Below are positions 1 through 5,180 of a stretch of 6,226 nucleotides of DNA, in pieces. Positions within the stretch are counted from its first letter, which is position 1; every line of letters begins with the position of its first letter. Where the stretch lies: assembly GCA_013203085.1 (NCBI GenBank), contig JABMQX010000025.1, positions 1-6,226 on the forward strand, read 5' to 3'. The notes under the pieces were generated by a model. The model had not been told where the DNA came from and searched no databases. It worked only from the letters and a program-made list of their open reading frames with translations. Position numbers and translations under genes: made by a program. This DNA comes from a bacterium (GTDB lineage: Bacteria > Auribacterota > JABMQX01).

Positions 1-1
1 G

Positions 2-646
2 TATCTCGGGCTGGACGGACCTTACGCTGCGGCGATCGGTTCTTTTCCAAAAGACGCCCTTCTCGATCAAACTGTGGAAAGATTTCGCGGAATGAGGCTC
101 CTCCAGCAGGACCCCTGGGAGACGCTCATTTCGTTCATCATCTCCGCCAACAACAACATCACGAGAATCAGAAACTGTATTGAAAGCCTGTGCCGAACCT
201 TCGGCAGGGACATAAGCCCCGGCAGCGATTTCTATTCCTTCCCCTCTCCCGAGGCCCTGGCGGGGGCCTCGATGAAAGCCCTGCGAGACAAATGCAATGT
301 CGGCTACCGAGACGCGTACCTGAGAGAATCCGCGAAACGGCTTAGCAGGAACCCGAAGCTCCTCTCCGAGATCGCTCGCCTATCCTATCCGCAAGCCAAA
401 AAGGCGATTATGGACCTTCCCGGAGTTGGCCCGAAGGTTGCCGACTGCGTTCTTCTCTACTCGATGGGCAAATTCGATGCTTTCCCCGTAGATACGTGGA
501 TACGGAAGACTATCCGGGACAACTACTTCAGCGGAGAGCATCTCCCGCCGTCGAAGATAAGAGTTTTCGCGAGGGAACACTTCGGCCCCTTCGCCGGCTA
601 CGCCCAGCTCTACCTCTTCCACTATGCCCAGACGACCGGCGCCTGA
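2..646 (+). CDS. ogg: 8-oxoguanine DNA glycosylase/AP lyase, OGG1 family (5' end outside window)
   Basis: Base-excision repair enzyme of the HhH-GPD superfamily: it removes 8-oxoguanine from DNA and nicks the abasic strand by beta-elimination. The open frame enters at the left edge, so 214 residues are visible and roughly 80-100 N-terminal residues of the usual ~300 are missing. A GTG at 74 could be mistaken for a start, but the upstream residues YLGLD match the family (human OGG1 has YFQLD), so the gene begins to the left. Seen here: the DNA-contacting S-A-N-N-N-I-T-R-I segment, the hairpin LPGVGPKVADC (fragment residues 139-149) with the putative Schiff-base lysine K145, and the GPD aspartate D164 in PVDTW. 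The K-to-D spacing of 19 equals that of human K249-D268. The C-terminal GPFAGYAQLYLFHY also fits the family. Bacterial OGG1-type enzymes are less widespread than MutM. Family is certain; substrate specificity is inferred because the N-terminal guanine-pocket region is not visible. Confidence 0.93.
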   Translation, partial: YLGLDGPYAAAIGSFPKDALLDQTVERFRGMRLLQQDPWETLISFIISANNNITRIRNCIESLCRTFGRDISPGSDFYSFPSPEALAGASMKALRDKCNVGYRDAYLRESAKRLSRNPKLLSEIARLSYPQAKKAIMDLPGVGPKVADCVLLYSMGKFDAFPVDTWIRKTIRDNYFSGEHLPPSKIRVFAREHFGPFAGYAQLYLFHYAQTTGA

Positions 647-915
647 CCTGCGCCCCCTGGGAGGTCTAAGCGCCTTTGCCCAAGAGACCCTCGGATGCGG
701 CTTGACTTCAACAGGAACCGGCGATAGTGTTGCCGAGTCGAACCGGGGCGCGGCGCTCTCAAGGTTGGCATGCTTTCTGCAACCCTGGAGCCAGCCGCGA
801 AACGCCGGCAGGTGAAGTGCGCCCGCGCCGTCTGCTGCGACTTTAGTAGGGTGCCCGCGCCACACTCAACAGAATTCTGGGCAATGGAGGCACATTCCTT
901 GAATCGCGGGGGCGG
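647..915. other. Intergenic region with no recognisable gene
   Basis: No frame here looks coding on either strand and I recognise no tRNA or other RNA. Small items only: a 5-bp inverted repeat GACCT/AGGTC at 645-649 and 662-666 just after the ogg stop, without a T-tract; a small hairpin pairing GGTT (763-766) plus GCA (768-770) with TGC (778-780) plus AACC (781-784); and a 9-bp direct repeat GCCCGCGCC at 821-829 and 853-861. A weak promoter-like TTGACT-N17-TAGTGT lies at 702-730. No convincing rho-independent terminator for ogg is visible. Confidence 0.55.
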
Positions 916-949
916 GACAAAATACCCGTGAAAAAAGCGATATTTTGTC
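916..949. promoter_or_regulatory. Operator-like 9+9 bp inverted repeat next to the promoter
   Basis: GACAAAATA at 916-924 is the exact reverse complement of TATTTTGTC at 941-949, with a 16-bp spacer. The right arm ends two bases before the -35 hexamer at 952. Half-site centres are 25 bp apart, about 2.4 helical turns, which suits a dimeric activator or repressor that binds upstream of RNA polymerase. The A/T-rich stretch 930-947 could also act as an UP element. The symmetry is seen directly; the regulatory role is inferred and the regulator is unknown. Confidence 0.55.
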
Positions 950-951
950 TA

Positions 952-980
952 TTGACAGCGAAAAGAAGACGTGTTATGTT
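952..980 (+). promoter_or_regulatory. Strong sigma70-type promoter with extended -10
   Basis: A consensus -35 box TTGACA (952-957) is followed by a 17-bp spacer and a -10 box TATGTT (975-980). A TG at 972-973 gives an extended -10 (TGTTATGTT). Transcription would begin near 986-988 and run towards gspF, leaving a leader of about 490 nt. It is the best-matching promoter in the window and lies between the ogg gene and the secretion genes, so it most likely starts the gspF transcription unit. A stand-alone small RNA starting here is the alternative. Confidence 0.72.
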
Positions 981-986
981 GAAAAT

Positions 987-1478
987 GTAATCCACGGTGG
1001 GAAAGGGAAATTGGGTCGTCCGTTTTTGTGAACAGCGTTTCATTAAGTTGTAACTACCTGCATACTTGAAATTCTGGAAGCGGTGCGAGCCGCTGCGACG
1101 GTGTGCGAGTTGATGCTGTTCTAACCGTCCTTTTGGTTACTTAATTTGGGGTGGTGCTGAGCAGTATTATTATGCGCCGGCGCCGGCTTGCGGGATGGCC
1201 GACGCATCTCGACGCTCGGCGCCGTGCCCCGCGATAGGGTGCAAAATTGTGTTGCTTCTCAGCTCAGCCTTTGGTATTTTTTCGCTTGCATATCGGAGCT
1301 GAGTGTTTTGCTTTGAGTCAACGAGACTCAGGTAAACGAGCACGCGAGTACCGAGGAGAAAGGCGGTATCTGAAAAAGGCGATGCTGTCAATGTCTATCT
1401 CGCTTCAAGAAGAAAGTTTGACCGTGGCGGGGTTGACAAATTGTTCGGACGGGCCGTTCTGCTGCGGAGGAGGGAACA
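987..1478 (+). promoter_or_regulatory. Long, hairpin-rich 5' leader of gspF, or an unrecognised structured RNA
   Basis: This gene-free stretch lies between the promoter and gspF and has several complementary segments in series. TAACC (1122-1126) pairs with GGTTA (1135-1139). GCGGG (1190-1194) plus GCCGA (1198-1202) pair with TCGGC (1216-1220) plus CCCGC (1228-1232). CTCAGCTC (1258-1265) pairs with GAGCTGAG (1296-1303). TGAGTC (1314-1319) pairs with GACTCA (1325-1330), and directly after it GGTA (1331-1334) pairs with TACC (1349-1352). The last two hairpins abut and both begin their loops with AACGA. I cannot match the region to a known riboswitch class. A short pairing ACGG/CCGT (994-997, 1020-1023) before a T-run at 1023-1027 might be a weak early attenuator. 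The pairings are seen; function is inference. Confidence 0.45.
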
Positions 1479-2771
1479 ATGGCTAAGTTCGCATACGTCG
1501 CTATGAACGACAAGGGCGTTGAGGTCAGCGGGACCATCAATGCCGAAAACACGATTGGCGCGATAAACCAGATTCGGGAGATGGGGTATTTCCCCACCAG
1601 CGTCACCGCCCAGAAGAAGAAAAGAGCGGCGGCGGAAGCTGCCGCCAAAGAGGGCGGCACCCTCAGCTTTCAGATCAAGTTCCTGACGAAAAAGACGGTC
1701 AAGGGCAAGGTGCTGAGCCTGTTCACGCGGCAGTTGGCGACGCTGATTGACGCCGGCCTCCCATTGCTAAAAGCCATGCGAGTGCTCGGGGCGCAACAGA
1801 AAGAGGGACCCCTGAAAGAGGCTCTCGAAGTTATGAGCAGTTCCGTCGAGGGGGGCAGCACCTTCTCGGAGGCTCTTGCCGATCACCCAAAGCTCTTCAA
1901 CAAACTCTTCGTCAACATGGTCAAAGCCGGCGAGGCAGGTGGAGTCCTCGAGGTCGTTCTGAACAGAATGGCGGAGTTCCTTGAGAAAAGCGAAAAACTG
2001 AAATCCAAAGTCAAAGCGGCACTGATTTACCCGATCGCCGTCATCACGGTGGCTGTGGGCGTTTTGACTTTCCTGATGGCGTATGTGGTTCCGAAATTCA
2101 AGGAGATCTTTGAAGGTTTCGACACGACCCTGCCCGGTGCGACACAAATCCTCATCACAGTAAGCAACTTTGTTAAGGGCAACCTTTATTACAGTCATCC
2201 GCCTTATATAGGGGTGCTGCTTCTTGCTCCGGTGGGCTTTGTGCTCGCCTTCAAAGCCCTTGCGAAAACCGAAAAAGGGAAGATGGGACTCGACAACGTA
2301 AAGCTCAACGCCCCCCTCTTTGGCGAGCTCGTTCGAAAGGTCGCCATCGCGAGGTTCTCGCGCACGCTCGGGACGCTGATCACCAGCGGCGTTCCGATAT
2401 TGCAGGCGCTCAACATCGTTCGGGAGACCTCCGGAAATGAAGTCATCTCCCGGGCTGTCGGCAATGTCCACGACAGCATCCGCGAGGGGGAGTCCATCGC
2501 CGCCCCTCTCAAGGAAACCAAGGTTTTCACGCCGATGGTCATAAGCATGATCCAGGTCGGCGAGGAAACCGGTAAGCTCCCTGACATGTTGATGAAGATC
2601 GCCGACACGTACGATGAGGACGTTGACACCGCCGTCGCGGGGATCACATCTATCATTGAGCCAGTCCTAATCATATTCCTCGCTGTCATGGTCGGATTTA
2701 TCGTAATTTCTCTGTTCTTGCCGCTGATTAAGTTGATCAACTCGGTCAATGCTCAGAGCGAAACTGAGTAG
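1479..2771 (+). CDS. gspF: Type II secretion/type IV pilus inner-membrane platform protein, GspF/PilC family
   Basis: Polytopic platform protein at the base of type II secretion and type IV pilus machines; it couples the cytoplasmic assembly ATPase to insertion of pilin subunits into the growing fibre. The 430 residues are close to the usual ~400-430. The N-terminus FAYVAMNDKGVEVSGTI is the typical GspF/PilC opening, followed by a charged, alanine-rich linker (about 45-60). Two T2SSF domains follow: about 79-205, with the G-E-x-G motif in KAGEAGG, and about 292-418, with the matching VGEETGKLP. Predicted membrane helices lie near 183-205, 243-263 and 392-418, the last containing the typical I-I-E-P-V-L-I. 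The start is set by a strong Shine-Dalgarno GGAGGAGGG at 1466-1474, four bases before the ATG. It heads the gene cluster; the partner ATPase GspE/PilB is not in the window. Family is certain, but pseudopilus versus pilus use cannot be told from this protein alone; the gsp-like neighbours favour a pseudopilus. Confidence 0.96.
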   Translation: MAKFAYVAMNDKGVEVSGTINAENTIGAINQIREMGYFPTSVTAQKKKRAAAEAAAKEGGTLSFQIKFLTKKTVKGKVLSLFTRQLATLIDAGLPLLKAMRVLGAQQKEGPLKEALEVMSSSVEGGSTFSEALADHPKLFNKLFVNMVKAGEAGGVLEVVLNRMAEFLEKSEKLKSKVKAALIYPIAVITVAVGVLTFLMAYVVPKFKEIFEGFDTTLPGATQILITVSNFVKGNLYYSHPPYIGVLLLAPVGFVLAFKALAKTEKGKMGLDNVKLNAPLFGELVRKVAIARFSRTLGTLITSGVPILQALNIVRETSGNEVISRAVGNVHDSIREGESIAAPLKETKVFTPMVISMIQVGEETGKLPDMLMKIADTYDEDVDTAVAGITSIIEPVLIIFLAVMVGFIVISLFLPLIKLINSVNAQSETE

Positions 2772-2870
2772 TGCCGAAATGGAGTACCCGGTTGAGAAAG
2801 GCGGCGCCGAGACCGAAAAAGGACGATGAAACGGCCCCGAGCTTTCTTGCGATTCAAAACAGGGGAAAGA

Positions 2871-2903
2871 GCGTACTGTGCGGCTTTTAGTCCCGCAGCA
2901 CGC
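2871..2903 (+). promoter_or_regulatory. Intercistronic hairpin between gspF and the first prepilin gene
   Basis: GCGT (2871-2874) pairs with ACGC (2900-2903), and TGCGG (2879-2883) with CCGCA (2893-2897). This gives a nine-pair stem with a small internal loop and a nine-base apical loop. No T-tract follows, so it is not a rho-independent terminator. It sits in the 169-bp gap between two genes of the same strand, 37 bp before the next start. mRNA processing or protection of the highly needed prepilin message is a possible role, inferred only. Confidence 0.35.
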
Positions 2904-2931
2904 GCCCGGCTGTGAACTTCAGAGAGGGGCT

Positions 2932-2936
2932 GGAGG
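2932..2936 (+). promoter_or_regulatory. Ribosome binding site that fixes the first prepilin start
   Basis: GGAGG lies four bases before the ATG at 2941, the same spacing as at gspF. The open frame extends upstream to a GTG at 2878, but that start has no comparable site and would add residues ahead of an already normal prepilin leader. The ATG at 2941 is therefore preferred. Confidence 0.75.
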
Positions 2937-2940
2937 CAGA

Positions 2941-3807
2941 ATGAACCGAATAAGGAAGAACATCAGCAAGGCATTCCGCACAAGGGCGGGTTTCAGCCTC
3001 ACGGAGATTATCGCGGTTCTGGCCATTATCGCCATCCTCGCCACCGCGGTCATAAGTGTCGGGCGATACGCCATCAAACGTGGACGCGTCGGTAAAGCCA
3101 AAGCCACCCTCGAGAAACTCAGCCTCGTAATAGGGCTTTACAAGCAGGAGTTCGGGATTTATATCCCCGATTCCATTGAGACGGCCAGTGGGGAAAGCCT
3201 CGGCAACGTTCTCAGCCGTCTCCGGTGGCCAGCGGGTTTTACAGACGCCGTCGGCCGCAAGCGGTCCAAACCGTCCCTCAATGACTACGACAAGCCTTCC
3301 GAAATCCTATTCTTTTTCCTCCAGGAAATGTACGACGCAGTGAACGCTGATTCCGCGAGCCGCCAGGCGAACAAATCGCTCCTCGCGTCCCTCCCTCGGA
3401 CGACGGCTTATGTCAAATTCAAGCGAAATGAGCTCGCCGACACCGATGGCGACAAGCTGCCGGAAATCGTGGACGGTTGGGGAATACCGTTTTTATACGT
3501 CGCCGCCGATAGGCAGAGACAGGAGCCGGGTCTTAATATCGAGCCGCACGAGGGGAAAAATCCCCGCAGTTTCAGCCTGTATTCTTTCGGACCCGACAAA
3601 CTCGGTTACTACGACGCCACAAGGCGAGGGGAGCAAGACTACCCCGTTGGTGACCTCGATTTCGATAATGATATGGATTCCGAGGATGATTCGGAGATGA
3701 GCAGGCGCATTAGGAGGTTCGCCGAGCAGGAGGGCTATGACAACGATAAAGCCACTGCTGTGGCCAACAAAGATAATCTCACAAACTGGCGAAGGGAAGG
3801 ACTATGA
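2941..3807 (+). CDS. GspG-like prepilin/pseudopilin with acidic, possibly calcium-binding loops
   Basis: Prepilin of the type II secretion/type IV pilus superfamily, 288 residues. A 17-residue basic leader ends in G17, followed by FSLTEIIAVLAIIAIL. This gives the standard prepilin peptidase site G|F, glutamate at mature position 5 (E22), and the hydrophobic alpha-1 helix that anchors the subunit in the membrane and packs the fibre. The globular part is about twice a classical GspG (~140 residues). It keeps GspG-like landmarks: D-T-D-G-D (167-171), V-D-G-W-G-x-P (177-183) and Y-S-F-G-P-D (214-219). A strongly acidic stretch at 238-252 has D238, D240, D242, D244, D246 and D249 spaced like an EF-hand-type loop. 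The last residues include DNLTNW (278-283), a tail shared with the prepilin at 5181. It follows gspF in the same direction. It could be the major pseudopilin or a specialised one. The fold class is certain, the exact role is not. Confidence 0.94.
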   Translation: MNRIRKNISKAFRTRAGFSLTEIIAVLAIIAILATAVISVGRYAIKRGRVGKAKATLEKLSLVIGLYKQEFGIYIPDSIETASGESLGNVLSRLRWPAGFTDAVGRKRSKPSLNDYDKPSEILFFFLQEMYDAVNADSASRQANKSLLASLPRTTAYVKFKRNELADTDGDKLPEIVDGWGIPFLYVAADRQRQEPGLNIEPHEGKNPRSFSLYSFGPDKLGYYDATRRGEQDYPVGDLDFDNDMDSEDDSEMSRRIRRFAEQEGYDNDKATAVANKDNLTNWRREGL

Positions 3808-3872
3808 ACCGGAGGGAGCGGTCAGCGCCGCTTCCCGGCCACGGTGGCAGCCGACAGGAGCGAAGGGAGTGA
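3804..3872 (+). CDS. Possible 22-residue coupling peptide between prepilin and propeller genes
   Basis: An ATG at 3804 overlaps the prepilin stop codon as ATGA. It is preceded by a good purine-rich ribosome site (GAAGGGAAGG, 3791-3800) and opens a 22-codon frame that ends with TGA at 3870-3872, two bases before the propeller ATG at 3875. The product would be very basic and polar, beginning MNRRERSAPLP, with no similarity I recognise. The exact fit at both ends suggests translational coupling from prepilin to propeller gene, or a remnant of an older start. Coding potential of the peptide itself is doubtful. Confidence 0.3.
   Translation: MNRRERSAPLPGHGGSRQERRE
3865..3869 (+). promoter_or_regulatory. 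Ribosome binding site that fixes the propeller gene start
   Basis: GGGAG lies five bases before the ATG at 3875, which begins directly with a signal peptide. The same frame is open back to an ATG at 3737, but that start would overlap the prepilin gene by 71 bp and place 46 residues before the signal peptide. The start at 3875 is therefore preferred. Confidence 0.7.
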
Positions 3873-3874
3873 CC

Positions 3875-5098
3875 ATGCGACTTGGACGAATTCTACTTCT
3901 CTGTCTGCTGCTGCAGGTTGGCGCTTTCGGCGAGAAGAACAGCGACGGCGCTTCTTCGTGGCGGCTGCAAGATGACCTCGCACTCTACGTCTGCTCGTAC
4001 CCGGGAGGTGGACAGGGCAAGCTCGTTAAGTTCGACGCCGAGACCGGCGAGAAACTGCTCGACCTCTCCGGTGTCACCCAGCCTGTGGATGTGGCTATCG
4101 GACCGAACGGCGACATCTTCGTAACCGATGAGGGAAGCGGCCAATCAAACGTTCGCCGCTTCGACCCCGACACGGGGCTGGCCGACGCCGACCCCTACGG
4201 CGATACGTCCTCATCCGACTATGTCGAAGGGCCGAGAGGGCTTGCTTTCGGGCCCGGGCCCGACGGTCATCTCTATCTCGCGGACACCACTTTTACTGGT
4301 GCAAGGGTCGTAGAGTTCGACGAGAACGGCGACTTCGTGCGGTTTCTTCCCGACGATGCCGAAAACCCCGTCCTCCTTTCTATTGAGGACGTTGCCTGCG
4401 ACACCGACGGCAACCTCTACGTCACACAGTGGGAGGATGGATGGTTTTGCGACACTCCGGGGGTGTTCAAATTCACTGAGGAGGGGGGCTGGGGCCTCTT
4501 CGGCGAGACCGACAACCTGACTGGCCCCTGGGGGTTGACCTTCGGGCCGGATGGCGACCTCTACGTGGCGGAGGACAGTTCTGCCGAGGCTACTGGCGTT
4601 TATCGCTACAATGGAATGACCGGCGCCTTGAAAGGCGTATATGGGCAAACCGGATCGCGAGACTATCTCGAGCATCCCCGGTATCTAACATTCGGGCCGG
4701 ATGATGATTTATACGTATCTGATAGCCAGGATTCCACGGTGCGCAAGTTCAGCGGCCCCCTCAAGCCGGATGCCGGCCACTCCAAGGGCGTCTTCGCCGA
4801 AACCTCCGTGAACGACCTGGGTCCCTTCGGGCTGGTTTTCGGTTCCGCGGGTGGTCCCCCGGAACCGCCGGAGCTTCTCGTCGAAAAGCTTGAGACTGGC
4901 GAGATGCTTTTGACCCTCACGGGCACCCAAGGAAAATCGTACGAGCTGAGACACACCTCCGACCCGACGATTTCCGACTTCACTGAATGGACTTTCGGTG
5001 CTATAATAGATTTAGAAGGAATAACGAGCGATACTTGGACAGACAACACAGCCTCCGGGGCTCCCACGAGGTTTTACAAGGCGGCGGAGGAACAATAG
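3875..5098 (+). CDS. Exported NHL/SMP-30-type six-repeat beta-propeller protein with C-terminal PVC-style domain
   Basis: A 407-residue protein with no enzymatic motif I can name. Residues 1-19 form a signal peptide (basic start, leucine-rich core, probable cut after A-F-G), so it is exported; Cys10 is not in a lipobox. The body has six repeats of the NHL kind, each with a core like P-x-G-L-x-F-G-P-D-G-D-L-Y-V-x-D. The cores begin at residues 70, 120, 170, 218, 268 and 317, a regular period of about 50, which fits a six-bladed propeller; the last copy is cut short after its first strand. A proline-rich hinge near 325-332 leads to a C-terminal region of about 75 residues containing G-K-S-Y-E-L, W-T-D and R-F-Y-K-A. 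I associate this pattern with the ends of exported Verrucomicrobiota-type proteins. The gene lies between prepilin genes, suggesting a surface-exposed partner or secreted cargo of the pseudopilus. An SMP-30-like lactonase is possible, but propeller similarity alone does not show it. Confidence 0.88.
   Translation: MRLGRILLLCLLLQVGAFGEKNSDGASSWRLQDDLALYVCSYPGGGQGKLVKFDAETGEKLLDLSGVTQPVDVAIGPNGDIFVTDEGSGQSNVRRFDPDTGLADADPYGDTSSSDYVEGPRGLAFGPGPDGHLYLADTTFTGARVVEFDENGDFVRFLPDDAENPVLLSIEDVACDTDGNLYVTQWEDGWFCDTPGVFKFTEEGGWGLFGETDNLTGPWGLTFGPDGDLYVAEDSSAEATGVYRYNGMTGALKGVYGQTGSRDYLEHPRYLTFGPDDDLYVSDSQDSTVRKFSGPLKPDAGHSKGVFAETSVNDLGPFGLVFGSAGGPPEPPELLVEKLETGEMLLTLTGTQGKSYELRHTSDPTISDFTEWTFGAIIDLEGITSDTWTDNTASGAPTRFYKAAEEQ
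4979..5007 (+). promoter_or_regulatory. Internal promoter candidate for the downstream prepilin genes
   Basis: A perfect -10 box TATAAT (5002-5007) is preceded by TG at 4999-5000 (extended -10). It is separated by 17 bp from TTCACT (4979-4984), which matches four of six -35 bases. Transcription would begin near 5013-5015, about 165 bp before the prepilin ATG at 5181. The site lies in the end of the propeller gene and uses two consecutive ATA codons and a TTA, an A/T-rich patch that stands out in this GC-rich gene. Confidence 0.5.
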
Positions 5099-5132
5099 AG
5101 CGGCAACGGCAGGCGCCTTCGCGGGCAGCGAT

Positions 5133-5150
5133 AAGGTTCCATTGAACCTT
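5133..5150 (+). repeat. Perfect 7-bp hairpin upstream of the second prepilin gene
   Basis: AAGGTTC (5133-5139) and GAACCTT (5144-5150) form a perfect stem around a CATT loop. No T-run follows, so it is not a normal terminator. It lies in the 82-bp gap between the propeller and second prepilin genes. A 9-bp direct repeat CCTTCGCGG (5116-5124 and 5147-5155) overlaps its right arm. It could be an mRNA-stabilising element, an operator or an attenuator. Confidence 0.45.
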
Positions 5151-5167
5151 CGCGGTTAGAACATTAT

Positions 5168-5172
5168 GGAGG
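5168..5172 (+). promoter_or_regulatory. Ribosome binding site that fixes the second prepilin start
   Basis: GGAGG lies eight bases before the ATG at 5181. An in-frame ATG at 5166 overlaps this site and has no ribosome site of its own, so 5181 is taken as the start. This gives a short six-residue basic leader plus the alanine at the cleavage position. Confidence 0.8.
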
Positions 5173-5180
5173 ATGCAAAA

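Noticed and set aside
731..750. tRNA-like T-loop (GGTTCGA on the minus strand)
   Set aside because: The flanking bases do not form the five-pair T stem, and no anticodon or acceptor stem could be placed at the right distances.
380..865. 161-codon open frame on the minus strand
   Set aside because: It overlaps the well-supported ogg gene, has no recognisable domain and a low-complexity arginine/proline-rich composition. It is a by-product of the GC-rich coding strand.
994..1027. Rho-independent terminator just after the main promoter
   Set aside because: The stem is only four base pairs (ACGG/CCGT) with a 22-base loop before TTTTT, too weak to call. It is mentioned only as a possible attenuator.
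1314..1352. Cyclic di-GMP (GEMM) riboswitch
   Set aside because: The CAGGTAAAC sequence recalls the GEMM core, but the conserved tetraloop and receptor pairing and the typical second stem could not be found. It is left as an unclassified structured leader.
1433..1438. TTGACA close to gspF, with TTGACC 15 bp before it, as a second promoter
   Set aside because: No -10-like sequence is found 15-19 bp downstream; the following bases are GC-rich and run into the ribosome site.
1247..1486. 79-codon plus-strand frame in the leader
   Set aside because: No ribosome site, no recognisable motif, and it overlaps the gspF start and the hairpin series; better explained as untranslated leader.
1767..2471. 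234-codon open frame on the minus strand
   Set aside because: It is fully antisense to gspF, whose family assignment is certain, and it is rich in His, Asp and Arg without any motif.
2779..2829. 16-codon frame after gspF
   Set aside because: No ribosome site and no coupling to either neighbour; such short frames are expected by chance.
2878..2940. GTG at 2878 as an upstream start for the first prepilin
   Set aside because: It lies inside the intercistronic hairpin, has no good ribosome site, and the ATG at 2941 has one and gives a normal prepilin leader.
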